A stretch of DNA of 64,000 nt, from contig NZ_JAXKVW010000011.1 in NCBI RefSeq assembly GCF_036172515.1, positions 25,278 through 89,277 on the forward strand. The letters run 5' to 3'. The notes below the pieces were generated by a model. The model saw only the letters and a list, made by a program, of their open reading frames with translations, had not been told where the DNA came from and did not search any database. The position numbers and the translations under genes were made by a program. Shown here piece after piece: positions 8,861 through 17,803 of the stretch (its first letter is position 1; the number at the start of each line of letters is the position of its first letter). Source of the DNA: Flexistipes sp. GTDB taxonomy: Bacteria; Chrysiogenota; Deferribacteres; Deferribacterales; Flexistipitaceae.

Positions 8861-10564
8861 TTGAAAAGAATTCTGCCTGTATATGTTAATAAATTAAGCC
8901 CCTGTTATTCAAAAGATCATATGGGAAATACCGGCTGTCCCGCCGGTAATGATATACCACGTTTCTTAAGGCTTATTGCCTTAAGACGTTTTGAAGAAGC
9001 ATTTTATGTTTTAAAAGAAACAAATCCTTTTTCAGCCGGTTGCGGCAGATTTTGCGATCATCCGTGTGAGACGGCCTGCAACCGGGCTAAATTTGATCAG
9101 CCTGTGGATATCAAAGCTTTGGAAAGGTTTATAGCCGACTGGGGATATGCAAACAATCTGCAGCCTAAAGATATTAAAAATGACAAAGATAAAAGTATTG
9201 CAGTTGTAGGCTCAGGTCCTGCAGGGCTGACTGCGGCTTATTTTTTGTCTAAAGAAGGTTATAATGTGACCGTTTATGAAAAACATTCCAAAGCCGGAGG
9301 TTTACTTTCGCAGGGCATTCCTGAATACAGATACCCTGATGAGATTCTTGAGAAAGAGCTGGAATATATTTATAAAACAGGTGTCAAAGTTAAGCTTAAT
9401 TACGAAATCAATAAAAACAGGTTTATTGATCTTGCGGAAGAATTTGATGCTGTAATCGTTGCCACGGGAGCTCAAAGTCCGGGTGTCCTCAATATTGAGG
9501 GAGAAGATGACCCTGCTGTGGAGAATGGTATAAAATTCTTGACGGATATAAATTTAAATAATCTCGAAAAAGTTAATGTGGGCAAAAATGAAAAGATAGG
9601 CATCATCGGCGGGGGATATACCGCTTTTGATGTTGCAAGGTGTTCAGCCAGGCTTGGTGCAGATCCGCATATTATTTACAGAAGAACGGTTAATGAAATG
9701 ACGGCACACCCCGGTGAAGTAAAAGACAGTGAAGAAGAGGGCGTTACTTTTCATTTTCTCAGACAGCCTGTGAGAATAAAACGCAACGGCGATAAACTTA
9801 AACTTGTTTGTTCTGTGATGAAACTGGGGCCCGTTGATGAAAGCGGGAGAGCTAAGCCTGTCCAGATGAAAGATGCATATGAAGAGTTTGAGCTTGACAG
9901 GATTGTTATGGCAGTAGGAGATAAACCTGATCTCTTTTTTGTGGGGGAAAGATTTATTAATGAGTATCCTAACCTTAACTGCCCTGATCTGCCCGATGAA
10001 CTCAAAGATAAAATATTTATAGCCGGTGACTCAAGTATGGGTAATTCTGAGCTTGTTGGCATGGTCGTTAGGGCAGTCGGATCCGCTCAGATTACTGTGG
10101 AAAAAGTCAGAAAATTTTTGGGAGAAAAAATAGAGCCTTCGGAGAACAAGGAGATTTCTTTTTATAATACTATAAATACGAAATATTTTCAGGAAACCAC
10201 CAGACTTGTTGAAAAGAGGATAGAGCTGGAGCAGAGGAAAAACACTTTTGAAGAGATAAATAAGACTATAGATGAGGATACGGCAGTGGTTTTTTCCGAG
10301 AGGTGTTTTTTCTGCGGCATATGCATTCAGTGTGACTGGTGTTATTATTACAGCGAGGGATCTCTGCTGAAACTGGGAAAGGAATGGTCACCGGCAATAG
10401 ATGAGAGTTTTTATAAATATGTCCTTGATAAAATATCCGAAGCTTCTTTCAAAAGTGTTGAGGCCTGCCCAAGGTCTGCTTTGAGTATTACAGATGAAGA
10501 TTCAAAGCTGATGGAAGTTTGTGATTATCAGTTTGTAAACTTTGACGAAATAAAAGGTAAATAG
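8861..10564 (+). CDS. glutamate synthase small-subunit-like NAD(P)H oxidoreductase with extra Fe-S cysteines
   Basis: 567-aa flavoprotein of the GltD family, expected to pass electrons from NAD(P)H to the synthase subunit two genes downstream. The N-terminal cysteine-rich Fe-S domain includes GCGRFCDHPCETACNR. It is followed by an FAD-binding VVGSGPAGLTAAYFL and a nucleotide-binding IGIIGGGYTAFDVA. A C-terminal extension carries CFFCGICIQCDWC and a later EACP, probably further Fe-S ligands not present in classic GltD. I choose TTG 8861 because CGGAGG (8849-8854) lies 6 nt before it; the in-frame ATG at 8822 has no ribosome site. First gene of a three-gene operon. Confidence 0.85.
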   Translation: MKRILPVYVNKLSPCYSKDHMGNTGCPAGNDIPRFLRLIALRRFEEAFYVLKETNPFSAGCGRFCDHPCETACNRAKFDQPVDIKALERFIADWGYANNLQPKDIKNDKDKSIAVVGSGPAGLTAAYFLSKEGYNVTVYEKHSKAGGLLSQGIPEYRYPDEILEKELEYIYKTGVKVKLNYEINKNRFIDLAEEFDAVIVATGAQSPGVLNIEGEDDPAVENGIKFLTDINLNNLEKVNVGKNEKIGIIGGGYTAFDVARCSARLGADPHIIYRRTVNEMTAHPGEVKDSEEEGVTFHFLRQPVRIKRNGDKLKLVCSVMKLGPVDESGRAKPVQMKDAYEEFELDRIVMAVGDKPDLFFVGERFINEYPNLNCPDLPDELKDKIFIAGDSSMGNSELVGMVVRAVGSAQITVEKVRKFLGEKIEPSENKEISFYNTINTKYFQETTRLVEKRIELEQRKNTFEEINKTIDEDTAVVFSERCFFCGICIQCDWCYYYSEGSLLKLGKEWSPAIDESFYKYVLDKISEASFKSVEACPRSALSITDEDSKLMEVCDYQFVNFDEIKGK

Positions 10565-10579
10565 CCGGAGGATTTGACT

Positions 10580-11791
10580 ATGGAAAGCTATGAAAATACA
10601 GGATTATATCCACAAAAAGAAATCAGTGTCAGGGAATTTTCCGGCGGCTCTGAAGGTATACCTTCAGGTGCATGCGGTCTGCTGGCTGCAGTTGGTGATT
10701 TCAAACTCAGTGCCCTTTTAAAGAGTGCTCTCTGCCTTCAATACAGAGGGAGAACCGGTGCCGGTGTTACACTTAAAGGGATTTACAAAGACCATAATTT
10801 CTATGTTTTTCATGTCATGTACAGAAACCAGCATAAAGTCAAGGAATTGGAGAATTTTATAGAAAGCTGGGGGGTTCATATTGTGGAATCTCAGGAGATG
10901 GTCCCCAGAAGACTTTATTATGAGTACGATATTCCTATAATTAAAAAGTATTATGTTGCTCCGCCGACGTTGGATGAAATCAGATACAGGGAGACCATAG
11001 ATGATGAATATTTTTATATTTTAAAGCAGGTTACCAAATTTAATAAGATGTTTATTAAGGATGCCCGGATATTTTCCAGCTCCAAAGAAAACGGTACATT
11101 TCTGACTGCTTTTGAGCTTTTGGATACAATGAGAATATACGATTTGGAGCAATTTGAGGATGCCGATTACGAAGCCTGTCTTATACATTTGAGGTGGCCT
11201 ACAAGCTCCGGAAGAGGGCTTTGGTGGGGACCTCAGCCTATTTCAGTGGGTGAAATAGCAGGAATTCATAACGGTCATCTTTCCAGCGACAAAGCTAATG
11301 CTATAGCTCTTGAGCAGCTGGGGATACACCTTCATGTGGGTACCGATTCTGAGGCTATTTTTCTTGAAGTTGATTACCTGTTGCGTAACGGCTATTCGAT
11401 ACAGGATATAGAGTGGATAATCAGCAGAAAGTTTCCATGTGAACTGGACAATATGAACGAAAATGAACGGCAGCGTTTCAATGAACTTGTTTCCGATCCT
11501 TATCTGAAAAAGATGAAAATGAGCGGACCGGCCACTTCAATTGTAATGTCTGAAGATGAAATTATAGGATTTACCGACAGGGATCATTTAAGATCTTTCA
11601 GTATAGGCTATAATGATAAAACGGCCTTTTTGGCCAGCGAACAGAGGGCAATAATTTCTGCGGCTTATTTCCTGCAGGAGGAACTTGACACTATTTATGA
11701 TCCGGATGCAGGTAAAGTTGAGGGGTTTTCTGTTAAAAATAAAAAAATTGAGAAACTAAATTATGGGTGGAAAAGAGATGTACAGGTTTAA
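10580..11791 (+). CDS. glutamate synthase amidotransferase subunit (class II glutaminase domain, archaeal type)
   Basis: Stand-alone class II (Ntn-type) glutamine amidotransferase, 403 aa, corresponding to the N-terminal domain of classical GltB. It should release ammonia from glutamine for the synthase subunit encoded next. The likely nucleophile is Cys32 in the segment GACGLLAAVG, so the first ~31 residues would be a propeptide that must be removed to free the cysteine. YRGRTGAG and IHNGHLSS are further glutaminase landmarks. ATG 10580 is preferred over TTG 10574 because GGAGG ends 8 nt before it. The 3' end overlaps the next gene by 29 nt, which implies translational coupling. Confidence 0.85.
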   Translation: MESYENTGLYPQKEISVREFSGGSEGIPSGACGLLAAVGDFKLSALLKSALCLQYRGRTGAGVTLKGIYKDHNFYVFHVMYRNQHKVKELENFIESWGVHIVESQEMVPRRLYYEYDIPIIKKYYVAPPTLDEIRYRETIDDEYFYILKQVTKFNKMFIKDARIFSSSKENGTFLTAFELLDTMRIYDLEQFEDADYEACLIHLRWPTSSGRGLWWGPQPISVGEIAGIHNGHLSSDKANAIALEQLGIHLHVGTDSEAIFLEVDYLLRNGYSIQDIEWIISRKFPCELDNMNENERQRFNELVSDPYLKKMKMSGPATSIVMSEDEIIGFTDRDHLRSFSIGYNDKTAFLASEQRAIISAAYFLQEELDTIYDPDAGKVEGFSVKNKKIEKLNYGWKRDVQV

Positions 11792-14510
11792 TAGTAACGA
11801 AATTACAGTTAAAAGATCTATAAAATATGTAGAACCGGATAGTACCGGGATTTACGCTCAGGGAGCAAAGTATTGGGTTAAAGTTACTGATGATAAAGAG
11901 GAGCCTGGCAGAGGGTGCATACATTGTGCCACATGTGTTGAAGCTTGCACTCACAATTTGAAAAACCCGGACAGTGAAACCGGAGTTTTTGATATGGAAA
12001 CCGTTTACTATGATGAGAAAGGAAACCGTGTCCAGCCTGACAATGACAGTATTAATTTTATCGAAAAAATATTGTGGATAAACCCTGATGAATGCTGCAA
12101 CTGTAAAAGATGTGTAAAGATGTGTCCTCAGAGGGCAATAAAAGTAACGGATAACCCTGATTATAATGATATGGGGGTAAATCTGTCCAATGCTGAAATC
12201 ATCAACAACTGTCTTTCCAGAGCAGACGGTAAATCAACTGTCAGCAGTGCACATCTGGGAAGATTTTCGTCCAAATTAAGTGAAGACTGGCTTATAGATG
12301 CTGCAGAAATACTCAGCCCCCAAAGGGATCATCTGCATGAGTATGCAGGAAGAATGGACAATATGTATCTGGGCAAAAGAAATGCTCGTTTTCATTGCAA
12401 AACGCCTATATTTGATGTTCATATGAGCTACGGCTCAAACAGCCACGAGGCTTTTCTTTCAAGAATCATGGCCAGTATAAAACTTGGCAGACCTTTTTTT
12501 ACCGGAGAAGGATATATTCATCCTGATATGATGCCTGCAGCAAAGCACTGCATCCTGCAATTTGGCTCTGGCGGGTACGGCCCCTGGGTGGAGCTTGATA
12601 AATTTGCAGGAATTTCCATGAAATACGGACAGGATGCCAAAAAGGGAAAAGGCGGCAGACTCCAGGCCAAAAAGAATGATATTGAAATTGCTCTGTTAAG
12701 GTGTGTTGAAGCGTTAAGAAATCTTACGGCACCGAATCCCCAGCATTTGCAGTATTCGATAGAAGAACTCCCCATGCGGGTGGAGTCTTTGAGAGCACTG
12801 CTTGGTGAGGATAAATTAATAGGCGCCGATGTTTACGGTACAGCATGGAATTTTCAGGAAATAGTGGTGGCCCTTGCCAAAGCCGGCTTTGACTACATAA
12901 CCGTAAAAGCCGGAGATGGTTCCACGGGCGCTGCACACTTAGTTGATATGCAGAACAGAGGGCTCAATGTCGTTTATCTTACTCACATAGCCGATCTTGC
13001 TTTAAGAAAAGAAGGTCTGAGGGAACAGATTTCAGTTATTGCTGAAGGCGGAGTATTGGATAGTTTTCATGCTTTTCTGGTTCTCCTGACTGGTGCTGAT
13101 TTTGTTGGTATGGGAATGAGAACTTTACACCCCCTTGGATGTACTCTTTGCAGAAGATGTCATACAGGACAGTGTGCATGGGGCATTACCTCAAGACCTT
13201 ATGGTACCAGAATTGACCCTGGTATGGGAAGCGAAAGAATAGTAAAAATGGTTGAGAGCTTTGTGGAAGATATGGAAGGTTTGGCCGCAGGCTTGGGGAT
13301 GAGCAGTCATACCGATGTGGTCGGAGCAAGACGATTCAGGTACCATGGAAGCGATCCGCTTTTGTATGAAACATTCGGCAGAGGAGAAGCTGAGAAGCAG
13401 GTTGAAGAAGTGGCCATAAAAGAGCGTTATCACAAGATATTCAAGACAAAAAAGGAATTGAGAATACAATTTAAAGACTTTTTCCAGAATTCATTAGAAA
13501 ATATTAAAGATGATACCATTACTATAGATGTGGGAGTTGATCAGGTGGACAGCAGAAGCCTGAATGTTTTAATGAAGGACGCAACTGAGAGAGGGGTGAA
13601 GAAGTTTGTTCTGGAAAATGTTGTGGGTCAGCGGATAATAGGTACCGGTGTAAAGGCTGATGAGATAACTGTAAAAGGATTGGTGGGCAACCATTCCTTT
13701 GCGTTTGTGCGGAATGTTAAAATAAATGTTGTTCCGACATCTGTGGGTGGTTTTAAAGTGCCCGGCAATACACAGGTGGGAGTGGCAAACACTTCCAATC
13801 CCCACGAAATTAATATCGCAGGGCATGTAAGTGACTTGTTTGCCGCATACGCTGTAAGCGGAACATTCCGCGTGGCAAAAAGCGGAGGAGTAAGAAACCT
13901 GCTTCTAATGAAAGCCGGAATTCCCGAGGAATGGAATAAAATAGATTTAAACAAATATGAAAATTATTCTGATGAAAAGATACTTGAGGATTTACTTTTG
14001 AACTACCAGGAGCGGAAGGCCAGACTGAGAAAAATGGGGTGGAATAAATTTATCCGCTCCCAGGAAGATAAAATTAATGACCGTAAGCCACCTGTGGCGG
14101 TTTTTGGTGTAGGTATAGAAAGGGGTATGGGTGATTATTTTATGGAATACGCCCAAGGCGGAATCGGTATTGTATTAAACGTTGTTAATAAAGATAATCC
14201 AATCGGATACTATATTTGCAGCGGAATGACAGCCGGTGCTGCATATATTCGTGGTAACATTTCCGATTCACAGCTTGGTGTTGGGGTGAAAAAAATCGAA
14301 TATCTTACTGACTCTGATAAATCGATGCTCAAAAAGGAGATTGAGGACTTTCTTGATAAGTTTTTGAATATAAATATTGATGAAGAGTATGGTTCAAAAC
14401 TCAGGGAATTTGCGGACAAATATAAAAGTGAACCCAGAATTGTATTGGATGAGTTTTGTAAAATTATCCCTGTTTCATCCGGCATAAGGGTTTCACGGAT
14501 AAGTGAATAA
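11763..14510 (+). CDS. glutamate synthase FMN/Fe-S subunit with C-terminal GXGXG domain
   Basis: 915-aa synthase subunit that makes glutamate from 2-oxoglutarate and ammonia. The N-terminus is a ferredoxin-like domain with two 4Fe-4S motifs (CIHCATCVEAC from residue 52; CNCKRCVKMCP near 117). The central FMN-binding synthase domain contains ISVIAEGGVLDS and the 3Fe-4S ligands CTLCRRCHTGQC near residues 459-470. The last third is the GXGXG beta-helix domain (VGGFKVPGNTQVGVANTSNP onward), which in E. coli is part of the same GltB chain. So the domains of GltB are split over two genes here, as in archaea. Start could be ATG 11763 or ATG 11778; the latter has GGTGG upstream. Confidence 0.9.
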   Translation: MGGKEMYRFNSNEITVKRSIKYVEPDSTGIYAQGAKYWVKVTDDKEEPGRGCIHCATCVEACTHNLKNPDSETGVFDMETVYYDEKGNRVQPDNDSINFIEKILWINPDECCNCKRCVKMCPQRAIKVTDNPDYNDMGVNLSNAEIINNCLSRADGKSTVSSAHLGRFSSKLSEDWLIDAAEILSPQRDHLHEYAGRMDNMYLGKRNARFHCKTPIFDVHMSYGSNSHEAFLSRIMASIKLGRPFFTGEGYIHPDMMPAAKHCILQFGSGGYGPWVELDKFAGISMKYGQDAKKGKGGRLQAKKNDIEIALLRCVEALRNLTAPNPQHLQYSIEELPMRVESLRALLGEDKLIGADVYGTAWNFQEIVVALAKAGFDYITVKAGDGSTGAAHLVDMQNRGLNVVYLTHIADLALRKEGLREQISVIAEGGVLDSFHAFLVLLTGADFVGMGMRTLHPLGCTLCRRCHTGQCAWGITSRPYGTRIDPGMGSERIVKMVESFVEDMEGLAAGLGMSSHTDVVGARRFRYHGSDPLLYETFGRGEAEKQVEEVAIKERYHKIFKTKKELRIQFKDFFQNSLENIKDDTITIDVGVDQVDSRSLNVLMKDATERGVKKFVLENVVGQRIIGTGVKADEITVKGLVGNHSFAFVRNVKINVVPTSVGGFKVPGNTQVGVANTSNPHEINIAGHVSDLFAAYAVSGTFRVAKSGGVRNLLLMKAGIPEEWNKIDLNKYENYSDEKILEDLLLNYQERKARLRKMGWNKFIRSQEDKINDRKPPVAVFGVGIERGMGDYFMEYAQGGIGIVLNVVNKDNPIGYYICSGMTAGAAYIRGNISDSQLGVGVKKIEYLTDSDKSMLKKEIEDFLDKFLNINIDEEYGSKLREFADKYKSEPRIVLDEFCKIIPVSSGIRVSRISE

Positions 14511-14562
14511 TTTATAATTTTTGACCGGTATGGGGCTTTATTGAATAGTTTTCAGGCATTTT

Positions 14563-14902
14563 AAGACCTTTGAATAACTAAAAAAAGTCACACCGAACTT
14601 GTTTCTGTATCTATAATTATTAGTAAGTTACGAGACCCTGTAGCACCAACCTGACAGGTTGGTAAATATGTGGAACACATTAAACAAATGATTACCTACG
14701 GTAAATTTATCTTCGCTATGCTCAGATGCTACAAGGTAAGAGCTTTGAATAATGTCTTTTTCTCCGTTTCAGGAAGTGGGACTTTAGTCCCGCATGCTTG
14801 ATAATACTGGGTCTCGGAATAAACTTTGCACGGCTGAAGCCGAGCTTCCTGAATTATTCATAGCTCTCAGGGTGACAATAAAGCAATTATTTAAAAGCCT
14901 CG
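14563..14902. repeat. TIR-bounded repeat element, family 2 (long copy)
   Basis: Ends AAGACCTTTGAATAACT (14563-14579) and ATTTAAAAGCCTC (about 14889-14901) are imperfect inverted repeats. The interior matches the reverse complement of 55798-55998 in several blocks: AGTTACGAGACCCTGTAGCA, the hairpin at 14645-14663 and its tail at 14665-14683, AAATGATTACCTACGG, and the TCAGGGTGACAAT block near the right end. This copy carries an extra ~140 bp with its own hairpins (GTGGGACTTTAGTCCCGC, ACGGCTGAAGCCG). No ORF of note. From 14903 to about 15160 I see only AT-rich sequence without a recognisable feature. Confidence 0.6.
14645..14683 (+). repeat. hairpin plus conserved tail repeat
   Basis: The perfect palindromic stem ACCAACCTGACAGGTTGGT (14645-14663) is followed, after one A, by the tail AATATGTGGAACACATTAA (14665-14683). 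The tail recurs exactly at 20741-20759 and, inverted, at 55839-55857, each next to a hairpin with a different or variant stem. Confidence 0.75.
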
Positions 14903-15169
14903 AAAAAAGTTATTAAAAGATTTTGAATTGTATCCAAAGCTGAGTATTAACATATAATTTATAAAGTTAATAAATTATAAATGCATAACCTGATTTTATT
15001 ATCGAGCAATATATTCTTTGTATTAATTCAGTAGAAATAACATTTTTTTAAATGATTGTTTATAAAATTTCAGTAAAAAATTTAATATATAATATATCCT
15101 TGTTGAAAATAAGTTACAATTTTTATTTAATATAAAACTTTTTTATTTTTAATTTACAAAATAAAGTAT

Positions 15170-15198
15170 TTGACATATATAATCCTGTTAAATAAAAC
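15170..15198 (+). promoter_or_regulatory. possible promoter for the acetate permease gene
   Basis: TTGACA at 15170-15175, then a 17-bp spacer and TAAAAC at 15193-15198, a 4-of-6 match to the -10 consensus. The leader to the ATG at 15289 would be about 85 nt. The perfect -35 makes it plausible; the -10 is weak. Confidence 0.4.
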
Positions 15199-15288
15199 AT
15201 TTTTATATATAGGTTTTTATTAAATTTTGTTTGGTGTTTTATGATAAAGCATAACGAACCATTTTTTATTAAAATTAAAGGAGGTTTT

Positions 15289-15948
15289 ATGAGTAACGGA
15301 AAATTTGCAGATGTAATTGTTGACAGAAAAGGGAAGGGTGAAGTCAAAGAAACATTTGACAAAGCTTCAAATGTAGCCGAAACAATAATTAGAGACACTT
15401 CGGCAAATCCTGCTCCACTCGGGCTTATGGGTTTTGGCATGACCACTATTTTGTTGAATATGCATAACGTTGGTTTATTCGGCCTCAGCAGTATGATTAT
15501 TGCAATGGGTATTTTTTATGGTGGACTTGCACAAATTATCGCTGGTGTTATGGAGTGGAAAAAGAAAAACACTTTTGGAACTGTGGCTTTTACATCTTAC
15601 GGTCTCTTCTGGATTACACTGGTGGCCATGATTTTGCTGCCGAAAGCCGGCTTGATTAGTGCTCCGGCAAGTCACGAGGTGGCTGCTTATCTGTTTTTCT
15701 GGGGAATGTTTACCCTCATTATGTTTATAGGTACATTTAAGATGAATAAAGCTTTAATGACTGTTTTCTTTTTACTGACTATACTTTTCTTTTTGCTGGG
15801 ATTTGCAGATGCTACAGGTAATCCAATGCTGAAAGTGATAGCAGGATATGAAGGGATTTTATGCGGGCTTTCTGCCGTATATGCCGGTGCTGCTCAGATT
15901 TTAAATGAAGTTTACGGAAGGACTTTGCTTCCTCTCGGAGATTTGTAA
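15289..15948 (+). CDS. acetate/succinate permease, GPR1/FUN34/YaaH (SatP) family
   Basis: 219-aa membrane protein with six predicted helices, of the AceTr family that moves acetate and related short acids, probably with protons. The signature [18 protein letters not shown] lies just before the first helix. The N-terminal ~35 residues are hydrophilic and longer than in E. coli SatP. The ATG at 15289 has AAAGGAGG at 15277-15284 four bases upstream; the in-frame ATG at 15241 lacks one. It is a single-gene unit with its own terminator at 15976. Acetate use would suit an organic-acid-oxidising anaerobe; that link is inference. Confidence 0.9.
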   Translation: MSNGKFADVIVDRKGKGEVKETFDKASNVAETIIRDTSANPAPLGLMGFGMTTILLNMHNVGLFGLSSMIIAMGIFYGGLAQIIAGVMEWKKKNTFGTVAFTSYGLFWITLVAMILLPKAGLISAPASHEVAAYLFFWGMFTLIMFIGTFKMNKALMTVFFLLTILFFLLGFADATGNPMLKVIAGYEGILCGLSAVYAGAAQILNEVYGRTLLPLGDL

Positions 15949-15975
15949 TCAATCAAATGTGTTCTTAAAAGATTT

Positions 15976-16003
15976 AAAGCCTCCTTTACGGAGGCTTTTT
16001 TAT
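15976..16003 (+). terminator. Rho-independent terminator after the acetate permease gene
   Basis: Stem AAAGCCTCC / GGAGGCTTT with loop TTTAC, running straight into a T-run (to about 16003). Confidence 0.88.
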
Positions 16004-16062
16004 TTTGTATTATATTTTTGCCTATCTTATGCTATATTTATACAGTTTAATTATTTATATCT

Positions 16063-16254
16063 CAAGTTTCGCACTTCTCTGTGTCATTGCGAAACCCTGT
16101 GAAAAACAGGGTTGTGGCAATCTCAAAATGATATAAAAAGAGAGATTGCTTCGTCGTTATCACTTCCTGCCCTGTTAAATGCCACAGGCAATCAGCGAAG
16201 CTGATATTTAACAGGGTGAACAAAGACGTGCAATAAGTGCAAGTGCGAAACTTG
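16063..16254 (-). mobile_element. MITE-like element, family 1, short copy (inverted)
   Basis: 192-bp segment bounded by the perfect 14-bp inverted repeats CAAGTTTCGCACTT (16063-16076) and AAGTGCGAAACTTG (16241-16254). Its reverse complement aligns along its length with the copies at 44916 and 55523, but it lacks the ~80-bp block holding the nested hairpin-plus-tail repeat, having only a short ATGACACAGAG-type junction there. Interior palindromes include AACCCTGT...ACAGGGTT and ATTTAACAGGG with its complement. No ORF. It sits 34 bp upstream of the DUF502 gene and could affect its transcription. Confidence 0.75.
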
Positions 16255-16288
16255 TGTTAATATTTGGTTTTAGGAGCAGCTTTTTAAT

Positions 16289-16936
16289 ATGCACAGAGTT
16301 AAAGGGTATTTAAGAAATACTTTCTTACTTGGGATCCTGACTACTTTACCCATTATCATTACATATTTTTTTCTAAGTTTTATTTTCAAAAAAGTCACAG
16401 GCTTTCTTATTCCTTTCATTGATTTTGTAGCTTCTAAATTAGGTATAACACTTACTGTCTTTGCTAAACAGTCTCTCTCGTTAATAGTGTTAATTTTTTT
16501 ACTTTTTATTATAGGGATAATCGCCAAAAATTATTTTGGTAAAAAAATCATAAGCTTTTTTGAATATCTTCTTGTAAAAATACCACTGGTCAGAGGGGTT
16601 TATTCATCAATCCGCCAAGTGGTGGAAACTTTTCAGGTTTCAGGCGGGACGAGTTTTAAGAAAGTAGTTCTTCTGGAATACCCCATGCAAAAAAAGTACA
16701 GCATTGGGTTTGTAACAAAAGAGACCTCCGGATTTTTGAATAATAAAGTTAACAATGAATCTTATAACATTTTTGTTCCAACCACTCCCAACCCGACTTC
16801 CGGATTTATACTTATAGTACCTAAATGCGAGGTTATAGAGCTTGATATAACTATTGATGAGGGTATAAGATTTGTTATTTCTGCCGGTTTGATTTCTCCG
16901 GAAGCCGCAGAAAAATTAAAATCAGGTTCAAAATAA
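16289..16936 (+). CDS. DUF502 family membrane protein
   Basis: 215-aa protein of the DUF502 family, function unknown. The pattern is typical: a short basic start, two strong transmembrane segments (about residues 12-35 and 58-80), then a cytoplasmic domain with KIPLVRGVYSSIRQVVETF and the segment VFVPTTPNPTSGFILIVP. It starts at ATG 16289 just after a mobile-like repeat, with no clear ribosome site. aroE follows after 26 nt, so they may be cotranscribed. No function should be assigned beyond membrane protein. Confidence 0.85.
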   Translation: MHRVKGYLRNTFLLGILTTLPIIITYFFLSFIFKKVTGFLIPFIDFVASKLGITLTVFAKQSLSLIVLIFLLFIIGIIAKNYFGKKIISFFEYLLVKIPLVRGVYSSIRQVVETFQVSGGTSFKKVVLLEYPMQKKYSIGFVTKETSGFLNNKVNNESYNIFVPTTPNPTSGFILIVPKCEVIELDITIDEGIRFVISAGLISPEAAEKLKSGSK

Positions 16937-16962
16937 TAGTAAATTGTTCCAGGAGGTGGATA

Positions 16963-17802
16963 TTGTTTTTTAACACCGGAATAATCGGTTTTCCCTTAAG
17001 GCATTCTTTGTCACCTTTGCTGCATAACTTTTTTATTTATCATGCTGAAGTAAACGGCGGTTATTGTTGTTTCGAGGTTTCCAAAGCTGATAATCTGCCA
17101 AAAACACTTTCCTTTTTAATAGAATCGGGGTTTGTTGGTGTTAATGTTACACTGCCTTATAAAACTGACATTATGAGATATATTGATAAAACAGATTCTG
17201 CAGCTTCAGAAATAGGCGCAGTAAACACGTTATTGTTCGGTGATAGTGGTATTTTAGGGTTAAATACCGATGTTTTCGGGATTGGAAAAACTTTTAAATA
17301 TCATGGCATATCATGTTTGGGTAAAGATATACTCGTACTGGGAGCAGGTGGTTCAACAAAAGCTTTGCTGTATTATCTAAAGAGCCAGAGTTATAAATCT
17401 TTAACTATAGTAAACAGAACGCCGGTTAAGGGAGAAAAAATGCTGGCACACTTTGGCTTGAATAAGTGCAGGGTGAAAAATATTGACTCTTTGAAAAAAT
17501 ATAATGAATATGATATAATTATAAATACTACTTCAATGGGGCTGGATGGTGGAAGGTTTTTGGACATGTCTGATATAAAATGCAGAGAGTTTGCTTTTGA
17601 TTTTCAATATTCCGTAAACTTGACACCATTCCTGAAAGAGTACTATAAACAGGATATTATTTGTTCAGATGGGCTGATGATGTTGATTTATCAGGGAGCC
17701 GAATCGTTTTCCAGGTGGGCAGAGAATATTTTTGTGAAGAAACAATTAAACATCGAAAAGGAACTTGAAATACTGAAAAAAAAATTAAGGAGAGCTGTCT
17801 GA
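16963..17802 (+). CDS. aroE: shikimate dehydrogenase
   Basis: 279-aa NADP-dependent enzyme reducing 3-dehydroshikimate to shikimate in aromatic amino acid synthesis. The substrate site motif GFPLRHSLSPLLHN is at residues 7-20. The catalytic lysine lies in NVTLPYKTD near residue 67, and the nucleotide-binding VLGAGGSTKALLY near residue 125. Translation begins with TTG at 16963, supported by AGGAGGTGG (16951-16959). The next gene, pilB, begins 1 nt after the stop codon, so aroE appears to lead into the pilus genes, an unusual but not unique arrangement. Confidence 0.95.
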   Translation: MFFNTGIIGFPLRHSLSPLLHNFFIYHAEVNGGYCCFEVSKADNLPKTLSFLIESGFVGVNVTLPYKTDIMRYIDKTDSAASEIGAVNTLLFGDSGILGLNTDVFGIGKTFKYHGISCLGKDILVLGAGGSTKALLYYLKSQSYKSLTIVNRTPVKGEKMLAHFGLNKCRVKNIDSLKKYNEYDIIINTTSMGLDGGRFLDMSDIKCREFAFDFQYSVNLTPFLKEYYKQDIICSDGLMMLIYQGAESFSRWAENIFVKKQLNIEKELEILKKKLRRAV

Positions 17803-17803
17803 T

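Noticed and set aside
16063..16254. CRISPR or tandem array
   Set aside because: The palindromic repeats here and at 45 and 55.5 kb are dispersed single elements, not regularly spaced repeats with unique spacers.
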